Of a stretch of DNA of 64,000 bases, positions 19,213-28,459 are shown in pieces (position 1 is the stretch's first letter; the number at the start of each line of letters is the position of its first letter). Source of the DNA: Labrenzia sp. 011. GTDB taxonomy: Bacteria; Pseudomonadota; Alphaproteobacteria; Rhizobiales; Stappiaceae. The stretch covers positions 1 through 64,000 of the forward strand of contig NZ_QCYM01000018.1 in the NCBI RefSeq assembly GCF_003075075.1. The letters run 5' to 3'. The notes beneath the pieces were generated by a model, which did not search any database, was not told the origin of the DNA, and saw nothing but the letters and a program-made list of their open reading frames with translations. A program made the translations under genes and the position numbers.

Positions 19213-19713
19213 TCAGGACAACCGATCTTCGTCATCGATCAGTTCCAGCCGCGAAGGGGCATTCGTGCCCCATCTCCAAAGCACCAGATTCATGTCACCC
19301 GGGCCAGATCCCTTGACGAAACTTCGCACACGCAGCCCGTTGTAGCCATTTGCAATCAGCTCACGCGCGAACCGCTGCGTCCGCGCCTCGCCCGTCGTCC
19401 TCATCTGATCGCGCCAGGTCTGATCGGCCAGAGCAAGCTCATCAAAACCCGCCGTGCGGAGTGCAGTCGTGTCGCTGGTATCGAAGACCATCTCGATTTC
19501 GGCGCGATAGCAAACGAGCGTCGTCGGCTGCAAATCGCCAACCTGATTGGCTTCCCGCAAGGCAGTCAGTACCGATATTGATGCATACAGCGCGGGCACA
19601 CCCTTGGGATTGAACCGGCCGCCATAGAGTGCGGCGCCGCGCCCTGACAGCGGTTCCCGCGCATAGACCGGATTGAGCGCTCGATAGAGTTTTCCGGAAT
19701 AGGTGTACGTCAC
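19213..19713 (-). CDS. RES-domain toxin (NAD+-depleting)
   Basis: This 166-residue RES-family protein carries the characteristic YRALNPVYAREPLSG.GA..YGGRFNPKG start, with the active-site Arg, the following YAS and the conserved Glu in ALREANQVG. Characterised RES toxins are NAD+ phosphorylases that stop growth by depleting NAD+. The start is GTG, two bases after the antitoxin stop, so translation is coupled. This arrangement is the RES/Xre type II toxin-antitoxin family. Confidence 0.9.
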   Translation of the reverse strand: MTYTYSGKLYRALNPVYAREPLSGRGAALYGGRFNPKGVPALYASISVLTALREANQVGDLQPTTLVCYRAEIEMVFDTSDTTALRTAGFDELALADQTWRDQMRTTGEARTQRFARELIANGYNGLRVRSFVKGSGPGDMNLVLWRWGTNAPSRLELIDDEDRLS

Positions 19714-19715
19714 GG

Positions 19716-20066
19716 TCAGGCGTGAACCCCGGCGTCGACGGCATCAATGAAGTCAAGCACCTCTTCGGCCCGTCCATCTCGCACCAGTTGCATGGCTGTC
19801 TGCCCGGAAAATCCTGGCAGCGGCTCGGAACGAAACCAGGCATAGGCCATCAGGGCGGAACCGAAGCGCGGTTCGACCTTGTTGACGATCTCCACCATTT
19901 CGCGCAGGCGACGCTGTGTCTTGTCGGAACACACCCGATCTTTGCGTTGCACCGCATCCTTGCCAAGACCAACTGTGCGCGCGATTTCCTCGCTTGTCGT
20001 ACGAAAGGCCCTGGCAATCTTGTTCGGCGCGAACAGTCCATGATCCGAATAGGCTGCGAGATCCAT
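19716..20066 (-). CDS. Xre/MbcA/ParS-type antitoxin of the RES toxin
   Basis: This 116-residue DUF2384-type antitoxin combines an N-terminal Xre-like helical DNA-binding part (residues 15-60) with a C-terminal toxin-binding domain (ALMAYAWFRSEPLPGFSGQTAMQLVRDGRAEEVLDFID). It neutralises the RES toxin downstream and represses the operon, probably through the dyad 30 bp upstream. Confidence 0.9.
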   Translation of the reverse strand: MDLAAYSDHGLFAPNKIARAFRTTSEEIARTVGLGKDAVQRKDRVCSDKTQRRLREMVEIVNKVEPRFGSALMAYAWFRSEPLPGFSGQTAMQLVRDGRAEEVLDFIDAVDAGVHA

Positions 20067-20096
20067 GACATTGCTCCACGTATATGCCGTTATTAC

Positions 20097-20114
20097 TGAC
20101 GTAATATAGCGTCA
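20097..20114 (-). promoter_or_regulatory. Dyad upstream of the RES/Xre operon
   Basis: TGACG and CGTCA arms with an 8-base AT spacer (TAATATAG) lie 30-48 bp before the antitoxin start, in the expected promoter position. It is a likely autoregulatory operator. Confidence 0.45.
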
Positions 20115-20189
20115 TTTTGAGCGGCATTCAAGAGCGGTTCAATATTCCCCAATGGTGCATAGTGCGGCCGATGCGGCAAACGACTGCGC

Positions 20190-21269
20190 TCACCGAGACA
20201 GACCTTTCGATTTCCGGGGTCTGATCTGCCGGGTTTTGATCTTCTTCGGATCCTTCCCGGAGATGATTTGCAAATAGGATTTCTGCAGCTCGAGCGCTTC
20301 GCGGGCTTCGGCATCGACACCGGCCTGTTGCTCCAGAAACCGGCGCCACGATAGGCGTTTTCCGTTCTGACCGCCTGTCATGCGTTTCCAGGCCGGATGA
20401 TGTTCAAGGCGTGGATCGAGCGGACGGCGGCGGTATTTTTCCTCAGGCTTCCGGTTGCCGCGGTTCTTGTCGGGTTGGAACGGGCCGTATTTCTCTTCCA
20501 GCTTTTTCCGGGAGAGCTCACGGTCAACGCTGCTGGCTTTTTCCATCGTCCCGGTCCTCTTGTCCCGGAAGACAAAACCGTTGCCGCGTTTTCGAAGCTC
20601 CACATCATAGAGCGCGAACCCGTCATGCAGCTCCTCCCAGGAATTGGATCGGTGGTGGACCTCCAGCAGGGCGTCGCGGTGTTCCTTGAGGTATCCGGAG
20701 AAGGATTGCTCCCAGGAGTTGGCCTCCTTGTCCCGGGCCTTCTGGTTGTCGCGTTCGTTGTGCATACGGTCTTTATCCGGGCCGCGGCCCTGGACCACCT
20801 CCAGGCCGTGTTTCTTTTCCAGCTCGGCCGCGGTCTTTTGCAGGATCTGGAAATCGCGGAATGGGGTGTGCATCCGGAAGGTTTCCGGATGCACAAGATT
20901 GAACTGGATATGCATGTGGAAGTTTTCGGTGTTGATGTGGGTGCCGACCACGCGCTGATGATCTTCCAGGCCGAGGGCCCTGGCGAACTCCTGTTCGATA
21001 TCCTTCAGAACATCGATGTCGGGTTTTTCACCTTCGGCAAATGACACCACCAAGTGGTAGTTCGGATCTGACTTGCTGCGAGAATTCAAGCCTTGCGTCG
21101 CCCGGATCTCCGCGATGGCCGTGTCCAGGTCATCGATGCCGTCGCCGGCCTTGCAGTTGGAAAGCCAAAACTGATCGAGCTTTTCACCCTTCTCCTTTGC
21201 ACTGGCGATGTATTTGGCGAGGGACTTGGCACCCAAGGATCGTTTCATCGCAGTTTTCTTGGCGATCAT
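20190..21269 (-). CDS. MOBP-type conjugative relaxase
   Basis: This 359-residue relaxase/mobilisation nuclease nicks oriT and pilots the strand into the recipient. The candidate nucleophile is Tyr20 (SLAKYIASAKEKG). The metal-binding His triad is His111, His118 and His120 in GTHINTENFHMHIQFNLVHPET, the classical TraI/MOBP motif III. The C-terminal 150 residues are highly basic and lack helicase or primase domains. Its start overlaps the MobC-like gene (ATGA), and it is the last gene of the long conjugation operon. Confidence 0.9.
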   Translation of the reverse strand: MIAKKTAMKRSLGAKSLAKYIASAKEKGEKLDQFWLSNCKAGDGIDDLDTAIAEIRATQGLNSRSKSDPNYHLVVSFAEGEKPDIDVLKDIEQEFARALGLEDHQRVVGTHINTENFHMHIQFNLVHPETFRMHTPFRDFQILQKTAAELEKKHGLEVVQGRGPDKDRMHNERDNQKARDKEANSWEQSFSGYLKEHRDALLEVHHRSNSWEELHDGFALYDVELRKRGNGFVFRDKRTGTMEKASSVDRELSRKKLEEKYGPFQPDKNRGNRKPEEKYRRRPLDPRLEHHPAWKRMTGGQNGKRLSWRRFLEQQAGVDAEAREALELQKSYLQIISGKDPKKIKTRQIRPRKSKGLSR

Positions 21270-21598
21270 GATTGGAGCTCCGCAATCCGAGCTTTAATCT
21301 CGGCCTGCGTATGGCGAATCTCGCCCAGAAGCGTTTGCATCTGACGGCTGACGTGACCGTCAACGGTCTCGTTCAAGCCTTTCAAGAGCAGGTTGCCCAA
21401 ACGCGCCTGGTCTGCGTTCACGGACAACAGATGCAAAATCATTTGGTCTTTCGACCGGTCCGGGAATTTCCCGGTTTCAAGTATGCGTTCGGCAACCTTG
21501 GAAACGGACATGTGTGTCCGTTTCGCATGGCTTGTGATCCGCTCGTGAATCTCAGGATTGAGGTAAGTGATGAGCTGGATACGCCGTGTTTTTTTCAC
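21266..21598 (-). CDS. MobC/TraJ-like relaxosome accessory protein
   Basis: This is a 110-residue protein with a ribbon-helix-helix-like N-terminus (IQLITYLNPEIHERITSHAKRTHMSVSKVAERIL) and a helical C-terminus. Such proteins bind oriT and help the relaxase melt or locate nic. It sits directly between primase and relaxase with 4-bp overlaps on both sides, which supports this role. Confidence 0.75.
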   Translation of the reverse strand: MKKTRRIQLITYLNPEIHERITSHAKRTHMSVSKVAERILETGKFPDRSKDQMILHLLSVNADQARLGNLLLKGLNETVDGHVSRQMQTLLGEIRHTQAEIKARIAELQS

Positions 21599-22806
21599 CG
21601 TGACCTCTCCAGCTCGCGCCCGAGCCCTTTTTCCTTGCCTAAACCGCGCGCCTGTTCCCGCTGCATTTGCACGAAGGAATCGCGCAGCGCCGTGAGCAGG
21701 CCTTTTTCACCGCGGAACTGTTTCAGGTCGTTCCAATCAGTTGCCCCGCGCTCCTTTTCGGCTGGCGTAAAACTCGGAGCCAGCACCTTGCCGCCAACCG
21801 CCTCGGCGGCGCGCTGCGCGCACTTCAGGCCCTTGTTGGGCAGGGGCGGATTTCTGTTTGGCAAATGATGATCGTCATCGGCCGCGATCAGAAGATTTGC
21901 TTTCGGGAATTTCTCGCGAACAGCCTTCGCGGTGGCCACCAGGTTGTCACCGTCAAAGGCAATAGCGGTCGGCAGGTTTGTCGCCTTATGAACATCCGCG
22001 CCGGTGGCGTAGCCCTCGCCGATAACGATGGTCAGTTTGTCGCCTTTGTCTCGGCCGCTTTCCAGATCCTTGCCCGGGTCAATCGTGTGAAAAAGCCCGT
22101 CTTTTCGGCCATTTTTCAGGTAGATTTTATCATCGCCAACAAACTGCAGCGACCAGATGCGGCCGTTTTCGTCGCGCAGCGGCACGACCATCCGGCCATC
22201 GTCGGCCACTTTCACGCCATAGCCGCGAACAGTCTTCCGGGCGAGGTACGGGCAATTATCAGGAGTGGCCCAGGACTTCAGGTTGGTCCAGATTCCAAAG
22301 GCCCGTTTGGCTGTCGTTTCCTGTTCCTTGGCCCGCTCACGCTCGCGGTCCTCCCGGTTCTGAGCGGCTTCGGCGACAAGGCGATGCTTTTCTTGCTGTG
22401 TCAGGCCGTCCCCTTTGGAGATCCACTGCAAGGGAACTTCATCGCCCTTGAAGTTCTTGAACTGGCCGTTCGGAACACCATCCAGAAAGCCGCGATAACT
22501 GGCGTTGGTTTCCTTGCCATCGCCGGCGAGCGCTATGCGGTGCCACTTCCCGTCCATCTCCGGCAGGCCTTGCAGCTTGGCACCGTTGTCACGCAGGAAG
22601 TTAGCAAAGGCTGTGCGCGGATCCTCGCGGGGTTGCTCCTGCTGGTTTTCCGGCAGGAACTGTTTCAGCGTGTCCGGAACCTCCGTGCCTTTGACAAACC
22701 AGGCCTTGGCCTTCTTGTCCCAAAGAGCACCGGCTTCATCTGCGATCTGGCGCTGTTCGTAGGGAACGGCCAGGTAAGTTTTTTGAATGGGTTGTTTGTC
22801 TGCCAT
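21595..22806 (-). CDS. TraC-type conjugative DNA primase
   Basis: This 403-residue protein has an N-terminal DUF5710-like segment (KTYLAVPYEQRQIADEAGALWDKKAKAWFV), a central zinc-free primase-helicase-like region, and a C-terminal Toprim domain with IVIGEGYATGADVHKAT and IAADDDHH. TraC-type primases prime the transferred strand in the recipient. It lies in the operon immediately before the relaxosome genes. Confidence 0.85.
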   Translation of the reverse strand: MADKQPIQKTYLAVPYEQRQIADEAGALWDKKAKAWFVKGTEVPDTLKQFLPENQQEQPREDPRTAFANFLRDNGAKLQGLPEMDGKWHRIALAGDGKETNASYRGFLDGVPNGQFKNFKGDEVPLQWISKGDGLTQQEKHRLVAEAAQNREDRERERAKEQETTAKRAFGIWTNLKSWATPDNCPYLARKTVRGYGVKVADDGRMVVPLRDENGRIWSLQFVGDDKIYLKNGRKDGLFHTIDPGKDLESGRDKGDKLTIVIGEGYATGADVHKATNLPTAIAFDGDNLVATAKAVREKFPKANLLIAADDDHHLPNRNPPLPNKGLKCAQRAAEAVGGKVLAPSFTPAEKERGATDWNDLKQFRGEKGLLTALRDSFVQMQREQARGLGKEKGLGRELERSR

Positions 22807-22859
22807 GGCGGAAAACTCCTTGAACGAAAGCGGGGTAGAAACGTGAGCTGCTGTGGCGG

Positions 22860-23060
22860 TCAGTCGAGGAACACGCCGTCGACCTCGACCGGTCCGGCGT
22901 AGGCGCTGGTATCCTTCGGCCAGAGTTCAACGCCATCGGTGTTGATGACCGTGATATGCTGAAGCGGGGAATCGTTGGTGAGGTAGCCGCCGATAATTTC
23001 GATATCGCCGTAGAGGCGCTGAACGGCTTCAAGCCGTGCGATTGCTGTGCTGATCTTCAT
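22860..23060 (-). CDS. Small hypothetical protein in the conjugation operon
   Basis: This 66-residue acidic protein (ARLEAVQRLYGDIEIIGGYL...) starts with an ATGA overlap on the virD4 stop and precedes the primase by 53 bp, so it is very likely translated. The family is not recognised. Confidence 0.6.
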   Translation of the reverse strand: MKISTAIARLEAVQRLYGDIEIIGGYLTNDSPLQHITVINTDGVELWPKDTSAYAGPVEVDGVFLD

Positions 23061-24922
23061 GAGGAAACCCTTGTATTAGACGACGGGAGAGAAGGAATTG
23101 AAGTGGGGGAGGCGAGCGGGATTTTGGCCCTGGCCTGAAGGTCTTCGTTCTGGAAATAGAGGACCTGGCGGCCATAGATGGCCGGACGTCCGGCAACAAA
23201 AATCAGCATGTCGCCGGCACGGGTAACCTTGCCGCCGCTACCCACCTGGATCCCCGGCAACGACATGCACTCATCGGGGGTCAGAAGCGGCCTGGCCACC
23301 TCCATCAAGGTTTCGGAATAGTTGGTGCCGATTTTCCCGGTTGTGTGGCTGGCCGAGGTTTTTTTCTGAACCAAGGTGGTCTTGCCGGCCATGTCCGACA
23401 GAACCCGGGCTGTCTCCATCGTGTTCGGCGCGTAGGCAATCCGGACATGACAGTTGGAGACAATCGACTGTTCCCGGCCATAGGCCTTCTGCAGTTGAGT
23501 GAGGTCCTGAACGATCACGAATGCCTTCAGCCCATAGCCGGCCATGAAGGCAATCGCCTTTTCGAAAATCTCCAGCTTGCCGACAGACGTGAACTCGTCG
23601 AGCATCAACAGCATGCGGTGCTGATAATGCTTGACGGAGCGGCCATCCTTGAAGGCCATGTGAGAGGTGAGGCGGGTCAGGAACTGGTTCAGCAGGATCC
23701 GCACCAGGGGTCGCAACCGGGCGATGTCGGAAGGCGGGATGACGATATAAAGGGTTGCCGGCTTGTCGCCGTTCATCAGATCGGTGATGCGGAAATCGGA
23801 TTGCGATATGTTGCGGGCCACAATCGGGTCGCTGTAAAGCGCAAGCTGAGACGTACCGGTGGAGTGAACGCCAGAACGCTCGTTGCTGGACCGCTTGCGC
23901 ATACGGGCAGCGCCAAGACGCACTTCGTCATTGACGACTTCCCGGCCGTGCTCATAGCGCTCCATGTCCTTCAGGAGCCGGTCGAAACTGTCGTCTTCCT
24001 CACCATCTTTCTGTCCATGCTTCTGGCCGAACGCAGCTTTCGCCGCCGCTGCCACGGCCTGTTCGCTGATGGACTTTGGATCCTCATCATCACCGATCGA
24101 CATGAACGCGCGCACGTCTGCGAGTGTCGCGGTGCGGTTTTCGGATTTTTTGATCCGGTAAAGAACATGCAAGATTGCGGTGCAGAGCCAGCCGTAGCCT
24201 TCCTGCATCCAGAAATCCTTCAGGCCGGTGCCGTCCGGATCGATGATCATGATGGCAATGTTCTGGCAGTCAGCGATTTCGTGGTCGGTTCCAACCCGGA
24301 CTTCCGCCAAGGGATTGTATTTGACCGATCCACGATCAGCTGCCGGGTCGAACCGGTAGATCCGCTGACCCTGGCCTGCGCGCCAGCCAGCGGTTAAAGC
24401 GTAGTTCTCACCCTTGATATCGAGAACGAGCGCGGATTCTTCCCAGGAGAGCAGGGTGGGTAAAACCAGGCCAACACCCTTACCTGAGCGGGTAGGGGCA
24501 AAAGCCAATACATGTTCCGGGCCATCATGGCGCAGCATCTTGACGCCTCGCCGCATCGGCCAGCCGCCAACGACAACACCCGTCTCTGACAAAAGGCCGC
24601 TTTCCTTCACGTCCTTGAGGACTGCCCAACGAGCCGTGCCGTGGATGTCTTTCTGCTTCCGGCCGCCGAAGATCGTTTTCGACCGGGCGCCAGAAGCGAC
24701 GATCGCGCCGATCAGCATCAGTATCAGGAAGGCTGCGAAACCAGCGTAGGCCGGCTGAAGAACTTCATTCGGAAATCCGCGGGCCTGCCGCCAGAATTCC
24801 AGAAGCCATTGCCACCAGGCGGGCTGAAGGGGATCAAAACCAAGCGTGTAGTACCAGCCGGTCAGCGTCACGCCGACCAGAGCACTAAATGCCAGTACGG
24901 CAAACAAGCGCATCAGATGCAT
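23057..24922 (-). CDS. virD4: VirD4/TraG coupling ATPase
   Basis: This 621-residue type IV coupling protein recruits the relaxosome to the mating channel. Two N-terminal membrane helices lie at about residues 7-27 and 55-77. The motor domain follows, with Walker A PTRSGKGVGLVLP, Walker B MLLMLDEFTSVGK and the conserved VQDLTQL motif. Six bases separate it from virB11. Confidence 0.95.
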   Translation of the reverse strand: MHLMRLFAVLAFSALVGVTLTGWYYTLGFDPLQPAWWQWLLEFWRQARGFPNEVLQPAYAGFAAFLILMLIGAIVASGARSKTIFGGRKQKDIHGTARWAVLKDVKESGLLSETGVVVGGWPMRRGVKMLRHDGPEHVLAFAPTRSGKGVGLVLPTLLSWEESALVLDIKGENYALTAGWRAGQGQRIYRFDPAADRGSVKYNPLAEVRVGTDHEIADCQNIAIMIIDPDGTGLKDFWMQEGYGWLCTAILHVLYRIKKSENRTATLADVRAFMSIGDDEDPKSISEQAVAAAAKAAFGQKHGQKDGEEDDSFDRLLKDMERYEHGREVVNDEVRLGAARMRKRSSNERSGVHSTGTSQLALYSDPIVARNISQSDFRITDLMNGDKPATLYIVIPPSDIARLRPLVRILLNQFLTRLTSHMAFKDGRSVKHYQHRMLLMLDEFTSVGKLEIFEKAIAFMAGYGLKAFVIVQDLTQLQKAYGREQSIVSNCHVRIAYAPNTMETARVLSDMAGKTTLVQKKTSASHTTGKIGTNYSETLMEVARPLLTPDECMSLPGIQVGSGGKVTRAGDMLIFVAGRPAIYGRQVLYFQNEDLQARAKIPLASPTSIPSLPSSNTRVSS

Positions 24923-24928
24923 GGCGGA

Positions 24929-25885
24929 TCACGCGGCCTCGACGCTCATAGCCTGACGGTCGCGCAGCACGTAACGGTCATTTTTCATCTCGTAGATATC
25001 GGAGATAAAACGCTGGCCTCTCGGATCGCGTTTGATGTGCACCACCAGATCGACAAGACGGCGCATAAACCCTTCCGCATCCGGCAAGGTCTGACCGGCA
25101 GCATTGATGTTCTCCTGGAACCTGGCGGGAACAAGTTCGGCACTTTCCGCATGCACCGTGCACATCCAGCCCCGGGCGCCGGTATTGAGAACATTGAGCG
25201 CTGCAAAGGCGTTCTGGGTCGAGATTTCCCCGAAGAGAATATTGTCCGGAGAGATACGCATCTTGTGATCGTAGAGCTGCTGCCAGGTTCTCAGACCCGC
25301 CCCCTGCGCCGTATCGCGAGCTGCCAGCAACGAAACGCCGTTAAAGAACCGGCCAACTTCGAGCTCGGGCGTATCCTCCGCGCTGACCACGCGCCTGTCA
25401 TCCGGCAGATAGGAAAGCAGATTGTTCAAGAGCGTTGTCTTGCCGGTGTTGGTCGAGCCGGAAATCGCGATGTTGTGCTGCTGATCGAGAGCCGATTTCA
25501 GGTAGTCGATCATGTCGGCGGTAAGGCCCATGTCCTCAAGGGTGATCCGGTGCGGATGTTTGCAACGGATCGCCAGCGACAGGCCGGACACAACGGAATT
25601 GCCGAGCAGACATTCAAAACGATGACCGCCCGGAAGGACCGTCGAAAGCTGCGGCTTGGCAGACGGGTCGAATTCCAACCCCTTCATGTTCGCCAGCGCC
25701 CGGCAGATTGTCTTGACCCGATGAAGGGTCAAAGCCGGCTCATCGACTTCCACGATGCGGTTTTCCAGATCGCGGCGCTCCACGATCAGCTTGCCCGGTT
25801 CCCTGGTCCGGATTTCGACAACCTGTGAAGCGGCGTAATGCCGGGACAAGGGCTCGAGAATTTTTTCAAGAAGGACATTGGACAT
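24929..25885 (-). CDS. virB11: VirB11 traffic ATPase
   Basis: This 318-residue hexameric ATPase works at the cytoplasmic base of the type IV secretion system. It has Walker A SGSTNTGKTT, the Asp box (SAEDTPELEV), Walker B (ILFGEI) and the His box (MCTVHAES). It is separated from the upstream gene by a strong hairpin at 25924-25951. Confidence 0.93.
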   Translation of the reverse strand: MSNVLLEKILEPLSRHYAASQVVEIRTREPGKLIVERRDLENRIVEVDEPALTLHRVKTICRALANMKGLEFDPSAKPQLSTVLPGGHRFECLLGNSVVSGLSLAIRCKHPHRITLEDMGLTADMIDYLKSALDQQHNIAISGSTNTGKTTLLNNLLSYLPDDRRVVSAEDTPELEVGRFFNGVSLLAARDTAQGAGLRTWQQLYDHKMRISPDNILFGEISTQNAFAALNVLNTGARGWMCTVHAESAELVPARFQENINAAGQTLPDAEGFMRRLVDLVVHIKRDPRGQRFISDIYEMKNDRYVLRDRQAMSVEAA

Positions 25886-25923
25886 GATGCCACAAACCTC
25901 AAAACGATAGGCGAGGGGGAAAA

Positions 25924-25951
25924 GGCGGGGCCCGCTGCTTGGGACCCCGCC
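25924..25951 (-). terminator. Rho-independent-type terminator before virB11
   Basis: On the minus strand GGCGGGG pairs with CCCCGCC, with further inner CCC/GGG pairing and a short loop, followed by TTTT. It sits 15 bp after the stop of the repeat protein and 38 bp before virB11, within the otherwise continuous leftward operon, so it should reduce read-through into virB11-virD4-relaxase. Confidence 0.65.
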
Positions 25952-25965
25952 GGGAGATACGGGCC

Positions 25966-28449
25966 TTAGCTGCCGGTAACGGTGGTGCTCCAGCTGACCG
26001 TCGTCCAGGACGAGTAGGTCACCGCACCGGTCGGATAGGTGACCTTGGTCCGCTCATCGTTCTGGTGGTAGAAGATGACCTTGTTGGACGGATGGTTACA
26101 GGTGGCTTCCGGGCCGCTCTGGCCCAACACCGAGTAGGGGCCATTTCCGGAGTAGGTTTTCCCTCCGCTGCCGCAGCCGTTGCTGACGGCGAACGTCTTT
26201 CCCGAGCCGTCCTTGACGGTGGCTCCGTAGCCCTTCACCGCCAGGTTGATCTTCATGTTGTTCAGCGTGCGGGTCTCGACCGTCCGGGTGCATTTGTCCC
26301 CGTTGTTGATGGTCGCTCCGCTTCCCGAAGGCTTTGAATAGCTCGATCCGTCCGGACGGGTGTAGATCTTGCTGCGCTTGGTCGGCACCATTTCGGTGCA
26401 CCCGTTGTAATATTTCGCCGAATAATCCGGCGTGTCCTGGTTTTCGACGAAGGAATAGCCAACCGCCGACGTGCCCGGCTGCAGGTAGGACGTTGCGATT
26501 GCGAAGGTCTTGCCGTTCACATTGATCGAAACGTCCACGAGCTGCTGTGCGCGAAGTTCAGAGTCAATGTATTTCCAGCCGTTCGGACTGACCGAATGGA
26601 TGAACTTCTGATCGTTCTTCTGGCAGGCGGTCACATAGGTTCTCTCCCGGCCCGGAACGTCATAGTAGTAGCGCTCCAGACCATAGGAAACACCGGCGGC
26701 AAGATCGTGATCGAACGATGCGGGATCGTCGCAGCCGTTCACGGTCGAATAGATGCCGAGCATGTTGGCTTCGTCCGGCTGGCAGCCCGCGATGATTTCC
26801 GATCTTCCGTCCACGGTGATTTCAGTGCGGTACTGCCGCACGGCCTGGCCGCTCGCCAGATCAACAATCGGAGAACAAACATCGATGCCGTTTTTATCGA
26901 ACACCCGCTCGTGCGTGTAGACGGTATCCGTGGTGATACAAGGAGACGCCTGGAAGAGCTGTCCCTCGTGCTCATAAGTCCACATCGCCATTTCAGTTGA
27001 AACGCCGGCACCAAAATCATGCTGCATGGAACAGCCATTCGGCTCGGCTCTCATCTGGATCGGTTCAATGGTCTCGGACGGCGCGCATTCGCGCACGCTG
27101 ACTTCAACCCCGTCATCGTTGGTGTAGAGAAGCGAGGTGTTGACGATGGCCCGGCCGTTGTCGAGGTCGAAATCGAACGTGCAGTTCTGCTTTTCCTCGA
27201 TCTTGAATGCCTGCTCTTCGTCAGGCATGCATTCGCTGACCTTCTGCCGGCTTGCCTTCTCGTCGATGTAGGAAAGCGTGTATTGCGCATGAGCGATGCC
27301 CGCTTCCAGATCGACCGCATCCGAACAGGAGCCATATTCCCGCTCCATCTCGAAAACGGTCTGCGAGGGCGCGCACTCGCTGACTGCAACGTTCTTGCCC
27401 GTCCGGTCCCGATAGGTCAGACGTGATAAAAGCGTGACACGCTCGTTATCGAGATCGACCTCCGGTTTGCAATCGTCACTGGATTGCGAAATCGCGAACG
27501 AGATCGACTGATCCGGCTGACAGGCGGCCAGGTCGTAACGCGCACCCTTGTTGTCATTGTAAAAGCTGGCATATTGCGGCCGGGCGACAAGACCGGCCTC
27601 GTCAACCAGATCCTCGCACGTCTCGTAATTGCGCTGGATATTCCAGACAATGCCGTTGGGCGAGCAAGCCTCGGTCTCAGTGACAATACCGTCCTCGAGC
27701 GTTTCGGTCTTGGCTGTCTGGCGCACGATACCGTTTGCCAAGTCGATCTGCGGCTCACACCCTTCCGTCGAGACGTTGATCGTCATGTTCGGATCGCGTT
27801 CTTCTTCCGGCTCTTCTTCTTCCTGAGCAAGCCGTTCGGGCGTCTCGTAGCCTTCTGCAATCGGGTTCTCACTGCCGCCGGCTTCGTCAACGCTTGTATC
27901 GTCCTCGACGGTGTTTTCCTTGTCTTCGAGCTCTTCTTCTGGCTCGGCCTCTTCCTCTGTTGCCGAAAGCTGAGCGACAGCCTGAACAAACTCAGCCTCG
28001 TCCCCATCGACGGAAATTGCCGTGGTCGGCAGAAGCCGATTGCTGTCGACGCCAAACTGGCTGGTGAAGTTGTCGGCCTCCAGATCAACAAAATCCGTGT
28101 CTTTCTTGAGCCTGGTGACAACCACCTGGGCGATTTCCTCGCCATTGACGCTGACTTTGCGGGTGAAGCCTTCGGCGGTGATGCCGCTGATATCGACCGC
28201 CTCTGCCGTATTCGGCTGCGCATTGAACTGCAGCTGGACCGGTACGGCGTTGTCGGACGACAATTCCGTTTCCAACGCCGGCGACACGGTGAAGAGGTTT
28301 TCCTTGATCAGGACTTCCCCTTCTCCGGCAACCGATGACGTGGCCGGGACGGTGGATGCTTCCGGCACTGTCTGTGCCTGAGTTAGAGCGGTGGATGACG
28401 CCAGGACGAGCGCCAAAAGGCCGCAAGACACTATTTGAGTGTATCGCAT
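25966..28449 (-). CDS. Secreted Cys-paired repeat protein in the virB operon
   Basis: I do not recognise the family of this 827-residue protein. The ATG at 28449 follows AAGGAG and opens with a signal peptide (YTQIVSCGLLALVLASSTALTQAQ). A 170-residue N-terminal domain is followed by a very acidic Glu-rich linker (about residues 190-250). Then come eight tandem repeats of about 47 residues (about 255-630), each with a Cys, a D-L-x-x-G step, aromatic residues and a second Cys usually followed by xP. The tail is Gly/Ser/Tyr-rich with four more Cys. The gene lies exactly between virB10 and virB11. Export, disulfide-rich repeats and position suggest a surface-exposed part of the mating apparatus, for example an adhesin or pilus-associated factor, but this is inference. 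Confidence 0.8.
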   Translation of the reverse strand: MRYTQIVSCGLLALVLASSTALTQAQTVPEASTVPATSSVAGEGEVLIKENLFTVSPALETELSSDNAVPVQLQFNAQPNTAEAVDISGITAEGFTRKVSVNGEEIAQVVVTRLKKDTDFVDLEADNFTSQFGVDSNRLLPTTAISVDGDEAEFVQAVAQLSATEEEAEPEEELEDKENTVEDDTSVDEAGGSENPIAEGYETPERLAQEEEEPEEERDPNMTINVSTEGCEPQIDLANGIVRQTAKTETLEDGIVTETEACSPNGIVWNIQRNYETCEDLVDEAGLVARPQYASFYNDNKGARYDLAACQPDQSISFAISQSSDDCKPEVDLDNERVTLLSRLTYRDRTGKNVAVSECAPSQTVFEMEREYGSCSDAVDLEAGIAHAQYTLSYIDEKASRQKVSECMPDEEQAFKIEEKQNCTFDFDLDNGRAIVNTSLLYTNDDGVEVSVRECAPSETIEPIQMRAEPNGCSMQHDFGAGVSTEMAMWTYEHEGQLFQASPCITTDTVYTHERVFDKNGIDVCSPIVDLASGQAVRQYRTEITVDGRSEIIAGCQPDEANMLGIYSTVNGCDDPASFDHDLAAGVSYGLERYYYDVPGRERTYVTACQKNDQKFIHSVSPNGWKYIDSELRAQQLVDVSINVNGKTFAIATSYLQPGTSAVGYSFVENQDTPDYSAKYYNGCTEMVPTKRSKIYTRPDGSSYSKPSGSGATINNGDKCTRTVETRTLNNMKINLAVKGYGATVKDGSGKTFAVSNGCGSGGKTYSGNGPYSVLGQSGPEATCNHPSNKVIFYHQNDERTKVTYPTGAVTYSSWTTVSWSTTVTGS

Positions 28450-28459
28450 TCCAGTCTCC

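Noticed and set aside
27484..28338. Long plus-strand reading frame opposite the Cys-repeat protein
   Set aside because: It mirrors the coding strand of a well supported secreted protein and shows no domain, ribosome site or neighbour logic; high GC produces such antisense frames.
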